DNA from: Clostridia bacterium
GTDB lineage: Bacteria; Bacillota; Clostridia; RGIG8785
DNA: 7,802 nt
Assembly (NCBI GenBank): GCA_017620795.1
Contig: JAGAUM010000164.1
Coordinates: 1 to 7,802, forward strand
Direction of reading: 5' to 3'
Shown: one piece after another, positions 1 through 5,468 of the stretch
Layout: the number at the start of each line of letters is the position of its first letter
How positions within the stretch are numbered: position 1 is the stretch's first letter
Program-made: the position numbers and the translations under genes
The notes under the pieces: generated by a model
Seen by the model: only the letters and a program-made list of their open reading frames with translations
Databases searched by the model: none
What the model was told of the DNA's origin: nothing

Positions 1-105
1 GAGACTACTTGTGCTGCTTGCGGTGGTGTTGCTCGCGTTCCGTTCCAGCCCAAGGACGATCGTCCTGTATACTGCAGCGAGTGCTTCGCAAAGCAGAGAC
101 AATAA
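1..105 (+). CDS. C-terminal end of a zinc-ribbon protein (CxxC-x17-CxxC), 5' end outside the window
   Basis: Frame 1 is open from the window edge to a TAA at 103-105 and gives 34 residues. It contains Cys4 and Cys7, then exactly 17 residues, then Cys25 and Cys28, around a VPF...RPVYC core. This matches the small zinc-ribbon family known by its CxxC-x17-CxxC spacing, whose members usually carry one or two such four-cysteine modules and probably bind Zn(II); their cellular role is not established. The start lies left of the window, so total length and number of modules cannot be seen. The gene is followed after 27 nt by an intrinsic terminator, so it closes its own transcription unit and is not part of the mutY operon. 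The identification rests on the cysteine spacing and flanking residues only, but these are specific. Confidence 0.8.
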   Translation, partial: ETTCAACGGVARVPFQPKDDRPVYCSECFAKQRQ

Positions 106-132
106 TCCCTTTACTTTAATAGGATTATCTCT

Positions 133-164
133 AAAGGCGTTTGGCTTCCAAGCGCCTTTTTTGT
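133..164 (+). terminator. Intrinsic terminator after the zinc-ribbon gene
   Basis: Positions 133-144 pair with 148-159 around a CTT loop, forming a 12-bp stem with a single G-U pair (AAAGGCGTTTGG against CCAAGCGCCTTT). It is followed by a T-run at 157-162. It ends transcription of the zinc-ribbon gene and separates it from the mutY promoter, whose -35 box begins at 165. Confidence 0.9.
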
Positions 165-193
165 TTGACTTTTTACCGCTCCTGTTTTATAAT
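165..193 (+). promoter_or_regulatory. Vegetative (sigma-A type) promoter for the mutY-rodA-rpiB operon
   Basis: The -35 box TTGACT (165-170) is separated by exactly 17 nt from a perfect -10 box TATAAT (188-193). The start of transcription would fall near 199-201, giving a leader of about 22 nt before the mutY ATG. No operator-like inverted repeat is seen around it. The match to consensus suggests constitutive, fairly strong expression of the operon. Confidence 0.85.
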
Positions 194-222
194 GGACATG
201 ATACGAAAAAAGGTAGGTTTTT

Positions 223-1275
223 ATGGTCTTAAGTGAAATCGTAACCCCTTTGGTTACATGGTACCATCAATATAAACGGAGTCTTCCTTGGCGGGACATC
301 CCCACCCCTTACCGCGTATGGGTGTCCGAGATTATGCTCCAGCAGACCCGTGTGGACCCTGCCATCCCTTATTTCGAGCGGTTTGTGTCCACCCTTCCCG
401 ATATTGCCTCCCTGGCAAATGCTGACGAAGAGACGGTCTTAAAGCTTTGGGAGGGCTTGGGTTATTACAGTCGGGTACGAAACCTGCAAAAAGCCGCCAA
501 AATCGTTGAACGCGAGTATGGCGGAATCTTACCTTCTGACCCCGCATTGCTTTTAAAGCTTCCGGGAATTGGCGAATACACCGCTGGGGCGATTGCATCC
601 ATTGCCTATCAAGTACCTGCTCCTGCAGTGGATGGCAATGTTCTTCGTGTCATCTCTCGCCTGACGGCAGACGACAGTGACATTGCCGAAATGGCAACCA
701 AGCGTGCCATGCAGGAAAAGCTCGTTGCCATCCTGCCCCAAGACCGACCGGGGGACTTTAATCAGGCGCTAATGGACTTGGGCGCTACCGTCTGTCTTCC
801 TAACGGTGCACCTCACTGCGACCGTTGCCCGTTGGCTTCTTTGTGTGAAGCCCAAAAGCAAGGACTGACGGAAACTCTGCCCAAAAAATCCAAAAAGCAA
901 GCACCCGTGGCCGAGGAAAAGACTGTTTTCTTACTGGTTTGCGGAGGAAAGATTGCCTTACAAAAACGTCCCGAAAGCGGGCTTCTTGCAGGACTTTGGG
1001 AATTCCCCAACCTGCCCCGAAAGATATCTTTACAAAAAGCAACAAACGCTTTAAAAGACTGGGGCTTTATCGCAACAACCCTTCACGCACTTCCCAAAGC
1101 GAAGCATGTCTTTACCCACAAAATTTGGAACATGAACGGCATTTACGCCGAAGTCCAAGAGCTTCTGCCTGATTTTACTTGGGTCAGCGCAAAAGACTTA
1201 TCAGACACCTATACCTTGCCCACTGCTTTTCGGGTGTATCAAAGTGAGGCGCTAAAATTACTTTCAAAGGAGTGA
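223..1275 (+). CDS. mutY: Adenine DNA glycosylase MutY
   Basis: MutY removes adenine mispaired with 8-oxoguanine or guanine, protecting against G:C to T:A mutation in the base-excision GO pathway. The 350-residue product has the full two-domain layout. The N-terminal helix-hairpin-helix glycosylase domain (about 1-215) contains catalytic Glu36 in SEIMLQQT, the hairpin LPGIGEYTAG (113-122) and catalytic Asp137 in AVDGN. A 4Fe-4S site is formed by Cys191, 199, 202 and 208. The C-terminal MutT/NUDIX-like domain (about 230-350), which reads 8-oxoguanine, has GLLAGLWEFPN and a loop FTH at 297-299. The first cysteine gap is 7 residues rather than the 6 of E. coli MutY; I believe this NGxP insertion is common in Firmicutes. 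The ATG is preceded by AGGTAGG (211-217) with 5 nt spacing. It is the first gene after the promoter, and its stop is 4 nt before rodA. Confidence 0.97.
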   Translation: MVLSEIVTPLVTWYHQYKRSLPWRDIPTPYRVWVSEIMLQQTRVDPAIPYFERFVSTLPDIASLANADEETVLKLWEGLGYYSRVRNLQKAAKIVEREYGGILPSDPALLLKLPGIGEYTAGAIASIAYQVPAPAVDGNVLRVISRLTADDSDIAEMATKRAMQEKLVAILPQDRPGDFNQALMDLGATVCLPNGAPHCDRCPLASLCEAQKQGLTETLPKKSKKQAPVAEEKTVFLLVCGGKIALQKRPESGLLAGLWEFPNLPRKISLQKATNALKDWGFIATTLHALPKAKHVFTHKIWNMNGIYAEVQELLPDFTWVSAKDLSDTYTLPTAFRVYQSEALKLLSKE

Positions 1276-1282
1276 CGGTGTG
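1266..1282 (+). promoter_or_regulatory. Ribosome binding site and GTG start of rodA
   Basis: AAAGGAG at 1266-1272 lies inside the last codons of mutY. It is followed by a 7-nt spacer and GTG at 1280, which decides the start of rodA and suggests translational coupling with mutY. Confidence 0.8.
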
Positions 1283-2395
1283 AAGACCTTTTTTCAAAAA
1301 CTGTTCGGTCAGAACGTGGATTTAGCCACTTTGATTCCCACCCTCATTCTGTCCTTTTTCGGCTTGGTTCTGATTTACAGTGCCACCCGTAACATGGAAG
1401 GCACTTCCCGCTATATGCTGGTACAAGGCATCTCCATGCTTATCGGCTTGGTAGCGATGGCGTTGCTTCAAAAAGTGGACTATGACCGATTTTCTGATCT
1501 TTGGAAGCTCTTTTTGGGTTTGGGACTATTCCTGCTGATTCTGGTTTTGTTTATCGGTACGGGTGAGGACATCGGCAGTAAAAGCTGGATTCGTATCGGC
1601 CCTGTTGGTATCCAGCCGGGCGAGTTGGTCAAGATTCCCTTTATTATTGTTTTAGCACACCTGATCAATGTATTAAAGCAGGATATCAACAAGCTTTATG
1701 CCGTCTGCCTGTTATGTCTTACCTATGGCATCTTTGCAGGGTTGATTCTTCTACAGCCTGATGCAGGAACGGTGATGGTTTATACTTTTATTTTCTTGGG
1801 CATGATTTTTCTGGCAGGCATCGACTGGCGATACCTTCTTTGTGGTGCAGGCGCTTTTTTAGCATCGACACCTCTATTGTGGTTTTTTGTCCTGGACGAA
1901 TACCAGAAAAATCGGATTTTAAGTTTTCTATCCCCCGAATCCAACCTGACCGGGTCGGGATACCATGTTTCCCAATCCAAGTTGCTAATCGGCTCGGGAC
2001 GGTTTTTCGGCAAAGGCCTGTTCCAAGGCGTGCAGACCCAGATGGGTACTCTGCCCGAAAAACAGACCGACTTTATCTTCGCCGTTTTAGGCGAGGAATG
2101 CGGACTTTTGGGTTGTGCCATTGTGATGGCGCTTTACGCTCTTTTGATTATCCGCTGTTTTGAAACCGCCAAGAAGTCTCAGGACTTGTTTGGTTCTATG
2201 CTTTGCATCGGGGTGGGCATGATGTTCTCCTTCCATGTGATTGAAAACATCGGCATGTGCCTCGGTGTATTGCCTGTAACAGGCATTCCGCTCCCCTTTT
2301 TGAGCTACGGCGGTTCGTCTGTTATTACTTCGTTGTTAGGCATCGGTCTGGTGCTGAATGTCCGTTCCCGCACCAAGCCGTTAGAATTTATTTAG
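1280..2395 (+). CDS. rodA: SEDS-family peptidoglycan glycosyltransferase, RodA type
   Basis: SEDS proteins polymerise glycan strands from lipid II in the membrane, working with a class B penicillin-binding protein; RodA serves side-wall elongation, FtsW division and SpoVE sporulation. The 371-residue product has about ten hydrophobic segments, the first at roughly 15-35. Diagnostic blocks are SKSWIRIGPVGIQPGELVK in the first half, QPDAGT, the extracellular loop QSKLLIGSGRFFGKG, then LPEKQTDFIFAVLGEE with the catalytic Asp264, and finally VTGIPLPFLSYGGSS near the C-terminus. The LPExxTDFIFAV form favours RodA over FtsW/SpoVE, whose equivalent is usually PExxNDFIFA. No partner penicillin-binding protein gene is in the window. 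It starts with GTG 4 nt after mutY, and rpiB follows after 15 nt. The assignment as SEDS is certain; the RodA subtype is probable. Confidence 0.93.
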   Translation: MKTFFQKLFGQNVDLATLIPTLILSFFGLVLIYSATRNMEGTSRYMLVQGISMLIGLVAMALLQKVDYDRFSDLWKLFLGLGLFLLILVLFIGTGEDIGSKSWIRIGPVGIQPGELVKIPFIIVLAHLINVLKQDINKLYAVCLLCLTYGIFAGLILLQPDAGTVMVYTFIFLGMIFLAGIDWRYLLCGAGAFLASTPLLWFFVLDEYQKNRILSFLSPESNLTGSGYHVSQSKLLIGSGRFFGKGLFQGVQTQMGTLPEKQTDFIFAVLGEECGLLGCAIVMALYALLIIRCFETAKKSQDLFGSMLCIGVGMMFSFHVIENIGMCLGVLPVTGIPLPFLSYGGSSVITSLLGIGLVLNVRSRTKPLEFI

Positions 2396-2413
2396 GAGGA
2401 GGAGAAGAAGATG
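2394..2413 (+). promoter_or_regulatory. Very strong ribosome binding site of rpiB
   Basis: AGGAGGAGG at 2394-2402 overlaps the rodA stop codon and lies 8 nt before the ATG at 2411. It is the strongest ribosome binding site in the window and suggests that rpiB is translated more heavily than its neighbours. Confidence 0.8.
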
Positions 2414-2857
2414 AAGTTAGCAATCGGTTGTGACCATGCAGCAGTAGAGTTAAAACAGGAGATTATATCGCACCTTCAAAACCGTGGTATTGAAGTAGAA
2501 GACTTTGGCACCTATACCAATGACAGTTGTGACTATCCCATCTACGCTGAAAAGGTCGCCAACGAGGTGGTCTCCAAGCGTGCTGATGGAGGCATCTTAA
2601 TCTGTGGAACAGGGGTGGGCATTTCCATTGCCGCCAATAAGGTAAAAGGCGTCCGCTGTGTCGTCTGCTCAGAACCCTTTTCCGCCAAGCTGTCTAAGAT
2701 GCACAACAACACCAACATCCTGGCTTTTGGTGCTCGGGTCGTTGGGCTGGGCATGGCAAAAATGATTGTAGACGCCTGGTTAGATGCAGAGTACGAAGGC
2801 GGTCGCCACCAACACCGCGTGGACCTGATTCACGAAATCGAAGAAAAACAAAACTAA
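2411..2857 (+). CDS. rpiB: Ribose-5-phosphate isomerase B
   Basis: RpiB interconverts ribose-5-phosphate and ribulose-5-phosphate in the non-oxidative pentose phosphate pathway, in the cytosol. The 148-residue product has the normal length of the RpiB/LacAB family. Visible active-site features are Asp8-His9 in GCDHAA, Asp41 in the CDYP segment, Cys65 in CGTGVGIS (the catalytic base position of true RpiB), His98 in HNNTN, GARVVG (107-112), and the phosphate-binding arginines Arg132 and Arg136 in GGRHQHRVD. The presence of Cys65 and of the arginine pair supports RpiB rather than a LacA/LacB galactose-6-phosphate isomerase subunit. It is the third gene of the operon and is followed after 6 nt by an intrinsic terminator. 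The metabolic role is unrelated to its envelope neighbours. Confidence 0.96.
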   Translation: MKLAIGCDHAAVELKQEIISHLQNRGIEVEDFGTYTNDSCDYPIYAEKVANEVVSKRADGGILICGTGVGISIAANKVKGVRCVVCSEPFSAKLSKMHNNTNILAFGARVVGLGMAKMIVDAWLDAEYEGGRHQHRVDLIHEIEEKQN

Positions 2858-2863
2858 ACAAAG

Positions 2864-2898
2864 TCACCCCTTCATATAGTATGGAGGGGTGATTTTTT
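2864..2898 (+). terminator. Intrinsic terminator after rpiB, overlapping the start of the M23 gene
   Basis: Positions 2864-2875 pair with 2881-2892 around a 5-nt loop, giving a 12-bp stem with one G-U pair (TCACCCCTTCAT against ATGGAGGGGTGA). Six T residues follow at 2893-2898. The 3' arm contains the GGAGGGG ribosome binding site of the next gene, and the U-tract supplies the first two bases of its UUG start codon. It may act as a partial terminator or attenuator within the operon and also mask the ribosome binding site when folded. Confidence 0.85.
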
Positions 2899-3883
2899 GT
2901 CTTTATTCCGTTTCCGACCGATTCTTTGCCTGCTTCTTTTACTGGCAGTGCTTTTGTTCTTTCTTGCCATCCCGACCGACTCCGCCCTCCCCACCACAGG
3001 GAACTATATCAAATGGGTAGACTTTTCAGTCCCCTATAGCGTTTTGGAGCAGACCTCCGCTTTGGATATCAAGAGTCAGGGTCAAGTGTCATGGATTGAC
3101 TTGTTGGCTCTTTTAGCAGGAAAATACGGCGGAGAATTCTCGCGGTTTCGCAAGCAGGACCTGACCGATTTTGCCGACGCCTTGCAAAAAGGAACTTCTG
3201 CCGAGGAATTAGGCAAGGACTATCCGCATTTTTCTTATTTTAAGCAGGCGTACTCTGCCATTCTTTCCGAGATGATTGGAACCTACTATTTTAAAATCGA
3301 GGACGGCACCTTTCAAAAGCGCTATGGGTTTAAAGCCTACTCCCCTGTCGCCAAGGGTTTTTACTATTCCCATTATGACGATTTTGGCGCAGGGAGATCT
3401 TTCGGATACAAGCGAAAGCACTTGGGAAACGACCTGTTAGGCAGTATCGGAACACCTATCATTGCCGTAGAGTCGGGGGTGGTGGAGGCTCTAGGCTGGA
3501 ACCCTTACGGCGGTTGGCGAATTGGTATCCGCAGTTTTGACCAAAAGCGGTATTATTACTATGCTCACCTCCGCCGCGACCATCCTTATGCCGCCAATCT
3601 TTCCGAAGGGGACTTGGTGCAGGCGGGAGATGTCATCGGATATCTGGGCATGACAGGCTACTCGACCACCGAAAATGTGAACAATATCTCCACCCCTCAT
3701 TTGCACTTCGGTTTACAACTGATTTTTGACGAAAGCCAGAAGGACGGCACCAATCAAATCTGGATTGATGTCTATCCGCTTATGAAGCTGTTAAACAAAA
3801 ACAAGAGCCCTGTGGTCTATGTAAAAGAAGGAAAGGAGTATGTCCGTGCAACAACTGTGGTTGACCCTGCGTTTCCGGAATAG
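2897..3883 (+). CDS. Secreted or membrane-anchored M23 (LytM-type) zinc metallopeptidase
   Basis: M23 enzymes are peptidoglycan endopeptidases that cut cross-links or stem peptides outside the membrane. The 328-residue product begins with basic residues and a hydrophobic stretch (about 8-26), a signal peptide or anchor. A mostly helical region of unknown function (about 35-160) follows, then the M23 domain (about 165-300). All zinc ligands are present: His175 and Asp179 in KHLGNDL, and His270 of HLH (268-270). His224 in YYYYAHLR is the usual second catalytic histidine, so the enzyme should be active, unlike degenerate M23 scaffolds. TTG at 2897 is the start because it is the only candidate that keeps the signal sequence, and GGAGG (2883-2887) lies 9 nt upstream; the frame has no other start back to the rpiB stop. 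It overlaps the deacetylase gene, suggesting a coupled pair for wall remodelling. The overall sequence resembles a conserved clostridial M23 group; its exact substrate is not known to me. Confidence 0.92.
   Translation: MSLFRFRPILCLLLLLAVLLFFLAIPTDSALPTTGNYIKWVDFSVPYSVLEQTSALDIKSQGQVSWIDLLALLAGKYGGEFSRFRKQDLTDFADALQKGTSAEELGKDYPHFSYFKQAYSAILSEMIGTYYFKIEDGTFQKRYGFKAYSPVAKGFYYSHYDDFGAGRSFGYKRKHLGNDLLGSIGTPIIAVESGVVEALGWNPYGGWRIGIRSFDQKRYYYYAHLRRDHPYAANLSEGDLVQAGDVIGYLGMTGYSTTENVNNISTPHLHFGLQLIFDESQKDGTNQIWIDVYPLMKLLNKNKSPVVYVKEGKEYVRATTVVDPAFPE
3832..3848 (+). promoter_or_regulatory. Ribosome binding site deciding a GTG start for the deacetylase
   Basis: AAAGGAG (3832-3838) is only 1 nt from the ATG at 3840, which is too close for normal initiation, but 7 nt from the in-frame GTG at 3846. 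The same AAAGGAG-7-GTG layout is seen before rodA. I therefore take GTG 3846 as the start. Confidence 0.65.
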
Positions 3884-4724
3884 TGTCTTTGCAGGGCTGA
3901 TGGCACTGCTTCTTGTGGCAATGGTTTTGCCCCTCGTCCCCCACGCCACGCCTGTGGACGCAGTGCCTGAATCGGTGCAGGTGCCCATTGTCATGTATCA
4001 TCTGGTTTTAAAAGATCCAGCTCGGGCGAGCAAGTATGTCATTCCTCCCGAAACCTTGGAATCAGACTTAAGATGGATTCGGGACCATGGCTATGAAACG
4101 GTAACAGCAGAGGACTTGATTGCCTATGTCCACCGTGGCACACCTCTGCCTGAAAAACCGATTGTTCTGACCTTTGATGACAGCTATACCAACAACTACA
4201 CCTATGCCTATCCCCTTTTAGACCGTTTTGGGATGCGCGCAGTGTTGTCGGTCATCGGCTCGGTCACCGACCGCTACACGGTGTCGGGTGACGAAAACCC
4301 CAATTATGCCAATCTGACCTGGTCAAGGATACGAGAGCTTTCGGAAAGTGGAGTGTTTGAAATTCAGAACCACACCTATGACCTGCACCGTAACGACGGG
4401 CCGAGAAAGGGGTGTAAGCGGTTGGCAGGGGAATCGGTAGAGTCTTATCAAGCCCTTCTGTTACGGGACTTAAGCCAAAACCAAGACGCTATTGAACGCG
4501 CCATCGGGGTGCGCCCCAAAGTTTTTGTCTATCCTTTTGGCGCTATTAGTCCCGAGTCGGTAGAGGTTATAAAACGCATGGGCTTTTCTGCCAGCTTCTC
4601 TTGTGAAGAAGGGGTTAACCTCCTGCGGATGGGGGATATAGACGGACTCTTTTTGCTGAAACGAAAAAATCGCCCTGCAGGAATCAGCAGTGACGATTTT
4701 TTTCAATCTCTTAATCTGTTTTAA
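3846..4724 (+). CDS. Polysaccharide deacetylase (carbohydrate esterase family 4), membrane-anchored or secreted
   Basis: CE4 enzymes remove N- or O-acetyl groups from polymers such as peptidoglycan, chitin or poly-N-acetylglucosamine, using a metal held by Asp and two His. Numbered from the GTG, the 292-residue product has an N-terminal basic-plus-hydrophobic segment (about 8-30), so it acts outside the membrane. Motif 1 is TFDDS with Asp111 as expected catalytic base and Asp112 as metal ligand. Motif 2 is NHTYDLH with His176 and His181. Motif 3 is RPKVFVYPFG, ending at 232. The histidines are spaced H-x4-H instead of the classical H-x3-H of peptidoglycan deacetylases; E. coli PgaB (His184, His189) also has this spacing, so a poly-GlcNAc-like substrate is possible. 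The gene overlaps the M23 gene by 38 bp (44 bp if ATG 3840 is used) and ends in a 14-bp convergent overlap with trmB. Family is certain; substrate is not. Confidence 0.92.
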   Translation: MQQLWLTLRFRNSVFAGLMALLLVAMVLPLVPHATPVDAVPESVQVPIVMYHLVLKDPARASKYVIPPETLESDLRWIRDHGYETVTAEDLIAYVHRGTPLPEKPIVLTFDDSYTNNYTYAYPLLDRFGMRAVLSVIGSVTDRYTVSGDENPNYANLTWSRIRELSESGVFEIQNHTYDLHRNDGPRKGCKRLAGESVESYQALLLRDLSQNQDAIERAIGVRPKVFVYPFGAISPESVEVIKRMGFSASFSCEEGVNLLRMGDIDGLFLLKRKNRPAGISSDDFFQSLNLF

Positions 4725-5352
4725 CCGCTTCCAAACGCATGATGCGTTTACCGAGATTGGTGAAGTTCTTCTCGTACTCGGTCATGATATTGTCTTTGTT
4801 AAAGACGCTCTGATGCAGGTCAAAGGTTACGTTCTGCACCCGAAACCCTGCAGCATCCAGCGTTTCAGTAGAGTATAAGAACAACTCTTCACTGTCGGTC
4901 TTCATAAAAATTTCGCCGTTGGGGGCAAGAAGGGTTTTATAAAGCTCTAACATCTGGGGTGCGGTCAGACGGCGCTTGGCTTGGCGCTTGCCCGGCCACG
5001 GGTCGCTGAAGTTTAAGTAGATGCGGGAAATACAGCCCTTGGGTAAAATTTCGGTCAGCTTCTGGGCATCCACCGACAAGAAACGGATGTTTTGCAGCTC
5101 TGCCGTCTTGGTCCGTTCCATCGCCATGACCAAAACGTTAAAAAACCGCTCCACCGCCAGATAACGGACGGTGGGGTTTTGCTTTGCAAGCGCCTCAATA
5201 AAACCACCCTTGCCGCAACCGATTTCCAGGTGTAAGGTTTCCGCCTCGGTCACGTAGGGGTCGGTGGTGGTCTGACCCTCTTCAGGTTTTAACCAGATGT
5301 CGGAGCAACGCTCCATTCGGATGTCTAAGTTTTTCTTTCTGCGCATTCGCAT
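4711..5352 (-). CDS. trmB: tRNA (guanine-N7-)-methyltransferase TrmB
   Basis: TrmB places m7G at position 46 of the tRNA variable loop using S-adenosylmethionine, in the cytosol. The 213-residue product has family length and a typical MRMRRKK start. The SAM-binding motif LEIGCGKGGF is at 42-51, the NFSDPWPGKRQAKRRLT block at 114-130 contains Asp117 of the substrate site, and the C-terminal T-x-Y-E element (Thr191, Glu194) completes the tRNA/guanine pocket. The start is supported by AAGAGGT (complement of 5361-5367), 8 nt upstream of the ATG. No usable promoter is seen in the 28 nt between the ATG and the upstream hairpin, because a TATATT at 5369-5374 would start transcription on top of the ribosome binding site. 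It is therefore probably transcribed by read-through or from a promoter inside the surface-protein gene. Its last 14 bp overlap the end of the deacetylase gene, tail to tail. Confidence 0.96.
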   Translation of the reverse strand: MRMRRKKNLDIRMERCSDIWLKPEEGQTTTDPYVTEAETLHLEIGCGKGGFIEALAKQNPTVRYLAVERFFNVLVMAMERTKTAELQNIRFLSVDAQKLTEILPKGCISRIYLNFSDPWPGKRQAKRRLTAPQMLELYKTLLAPNGEIFMKTDSEELFLYSTETLDAAGFRVQNVTFDLHQSVFNKDNIMTEYEKNFTNLGKRIMRLEAVKTD

Positions 5353-5380
5353 GGGTCATTACCTCTTTAATATAAAATGC

Positions 5381-5405
5381 AAAGGGTGCCTGTGGCACCC
5401 TTTTT
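5381..5405. terminator. Bidirectional hairpin terminator between the surface-protein gene and trmB
   Basis: A perfect 10-bp stem (5381-5390 with 5394-5403, AAAGGGTGCC against GGCACCCTTT) has a 3-nt loop. On the plus strand it is followed by a clean T-run (5401-5405); on the minus strand the following tract is a weaker TTTGCATTTTATATT. It can end minus-strand transcripts of the surface-protein gene and also plus-strand transcripts that run through from the deacetylase gene, since no other terminator lies between. Confidence 0.8.
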
Positions 5406-5409
5406 AAGT

Positions 5410-5468
5410 TTAATGGATGAGGATACCGTCCATAATCGGACGAATATTCATCAAGTCTTCCCAGAAAA
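5410..5468 (-). other. Probable true C-terminal tail of the surface protein, out of frame by one base
   Basis: If the minus-strand TTTT (plus AAAA at 5465-5468) had one more base, the frame would run VKLFFWEDLMNIRPIMD and on to a TAA at 5410-5412. The V-K-x-F-x-W-[DE]-x-L-x-x-[IM]-[KR]-P pattern is, from my knowledge of the group, a frequent ending of clostridial extracellular proteins. The alternative stop lies 7 nt before the terminator stem, a natural distance, whereas the in-frame TGA (5451) leaves a 47-nt gap. It is either a real frameshift mutation or a base-calling error. Confidence 0.6.

Noticed and set aside
102..128. Inverted repeat ATAATCC ... GGATTAT around the stop codon of the zinc-ribbon gene
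   Set aside because: Only 7 bp, AT-rich, with a 13-nt loop, and next to a much stronger terminator stem; a chance hairpin is likely.
11..232. 73-residue plus-strand open frame across the zinc-ribbon tail, terminator and promoter
   Set aside because: It reads through a terminator and a consensus promoter, has no ribosome binding site and overlaps the recognised zinc-ribbon frame.
1780..2163. Open frames of about 107-113 residues on both strands within rodA
   Set aside because: They overlap the well-conserved SEDS region and have Arg/Pro-rich translations typical of shadow frames.
2840..2900. Riboswitch or T-box leader before the M23 gene
   Set aside because: Only 39 nt separate the genes; there is a single hairpin and no aptamer-like or competing structure.
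5369..5397. TATATT as a -10 box for trmB on the minus strand
   Set aside because: The -35 position reads TGCCAC within the terminator stem, and the start of transcription would fall on the ribosome binding site.
5410..5451. A 13-codon ORF starting at an ATG that overlaps the surface-protein stop (TGATG)
   Set aside because: No ribosome binding site of its own; better explained as the out-of-frame C-terminal tail of the surface protein.
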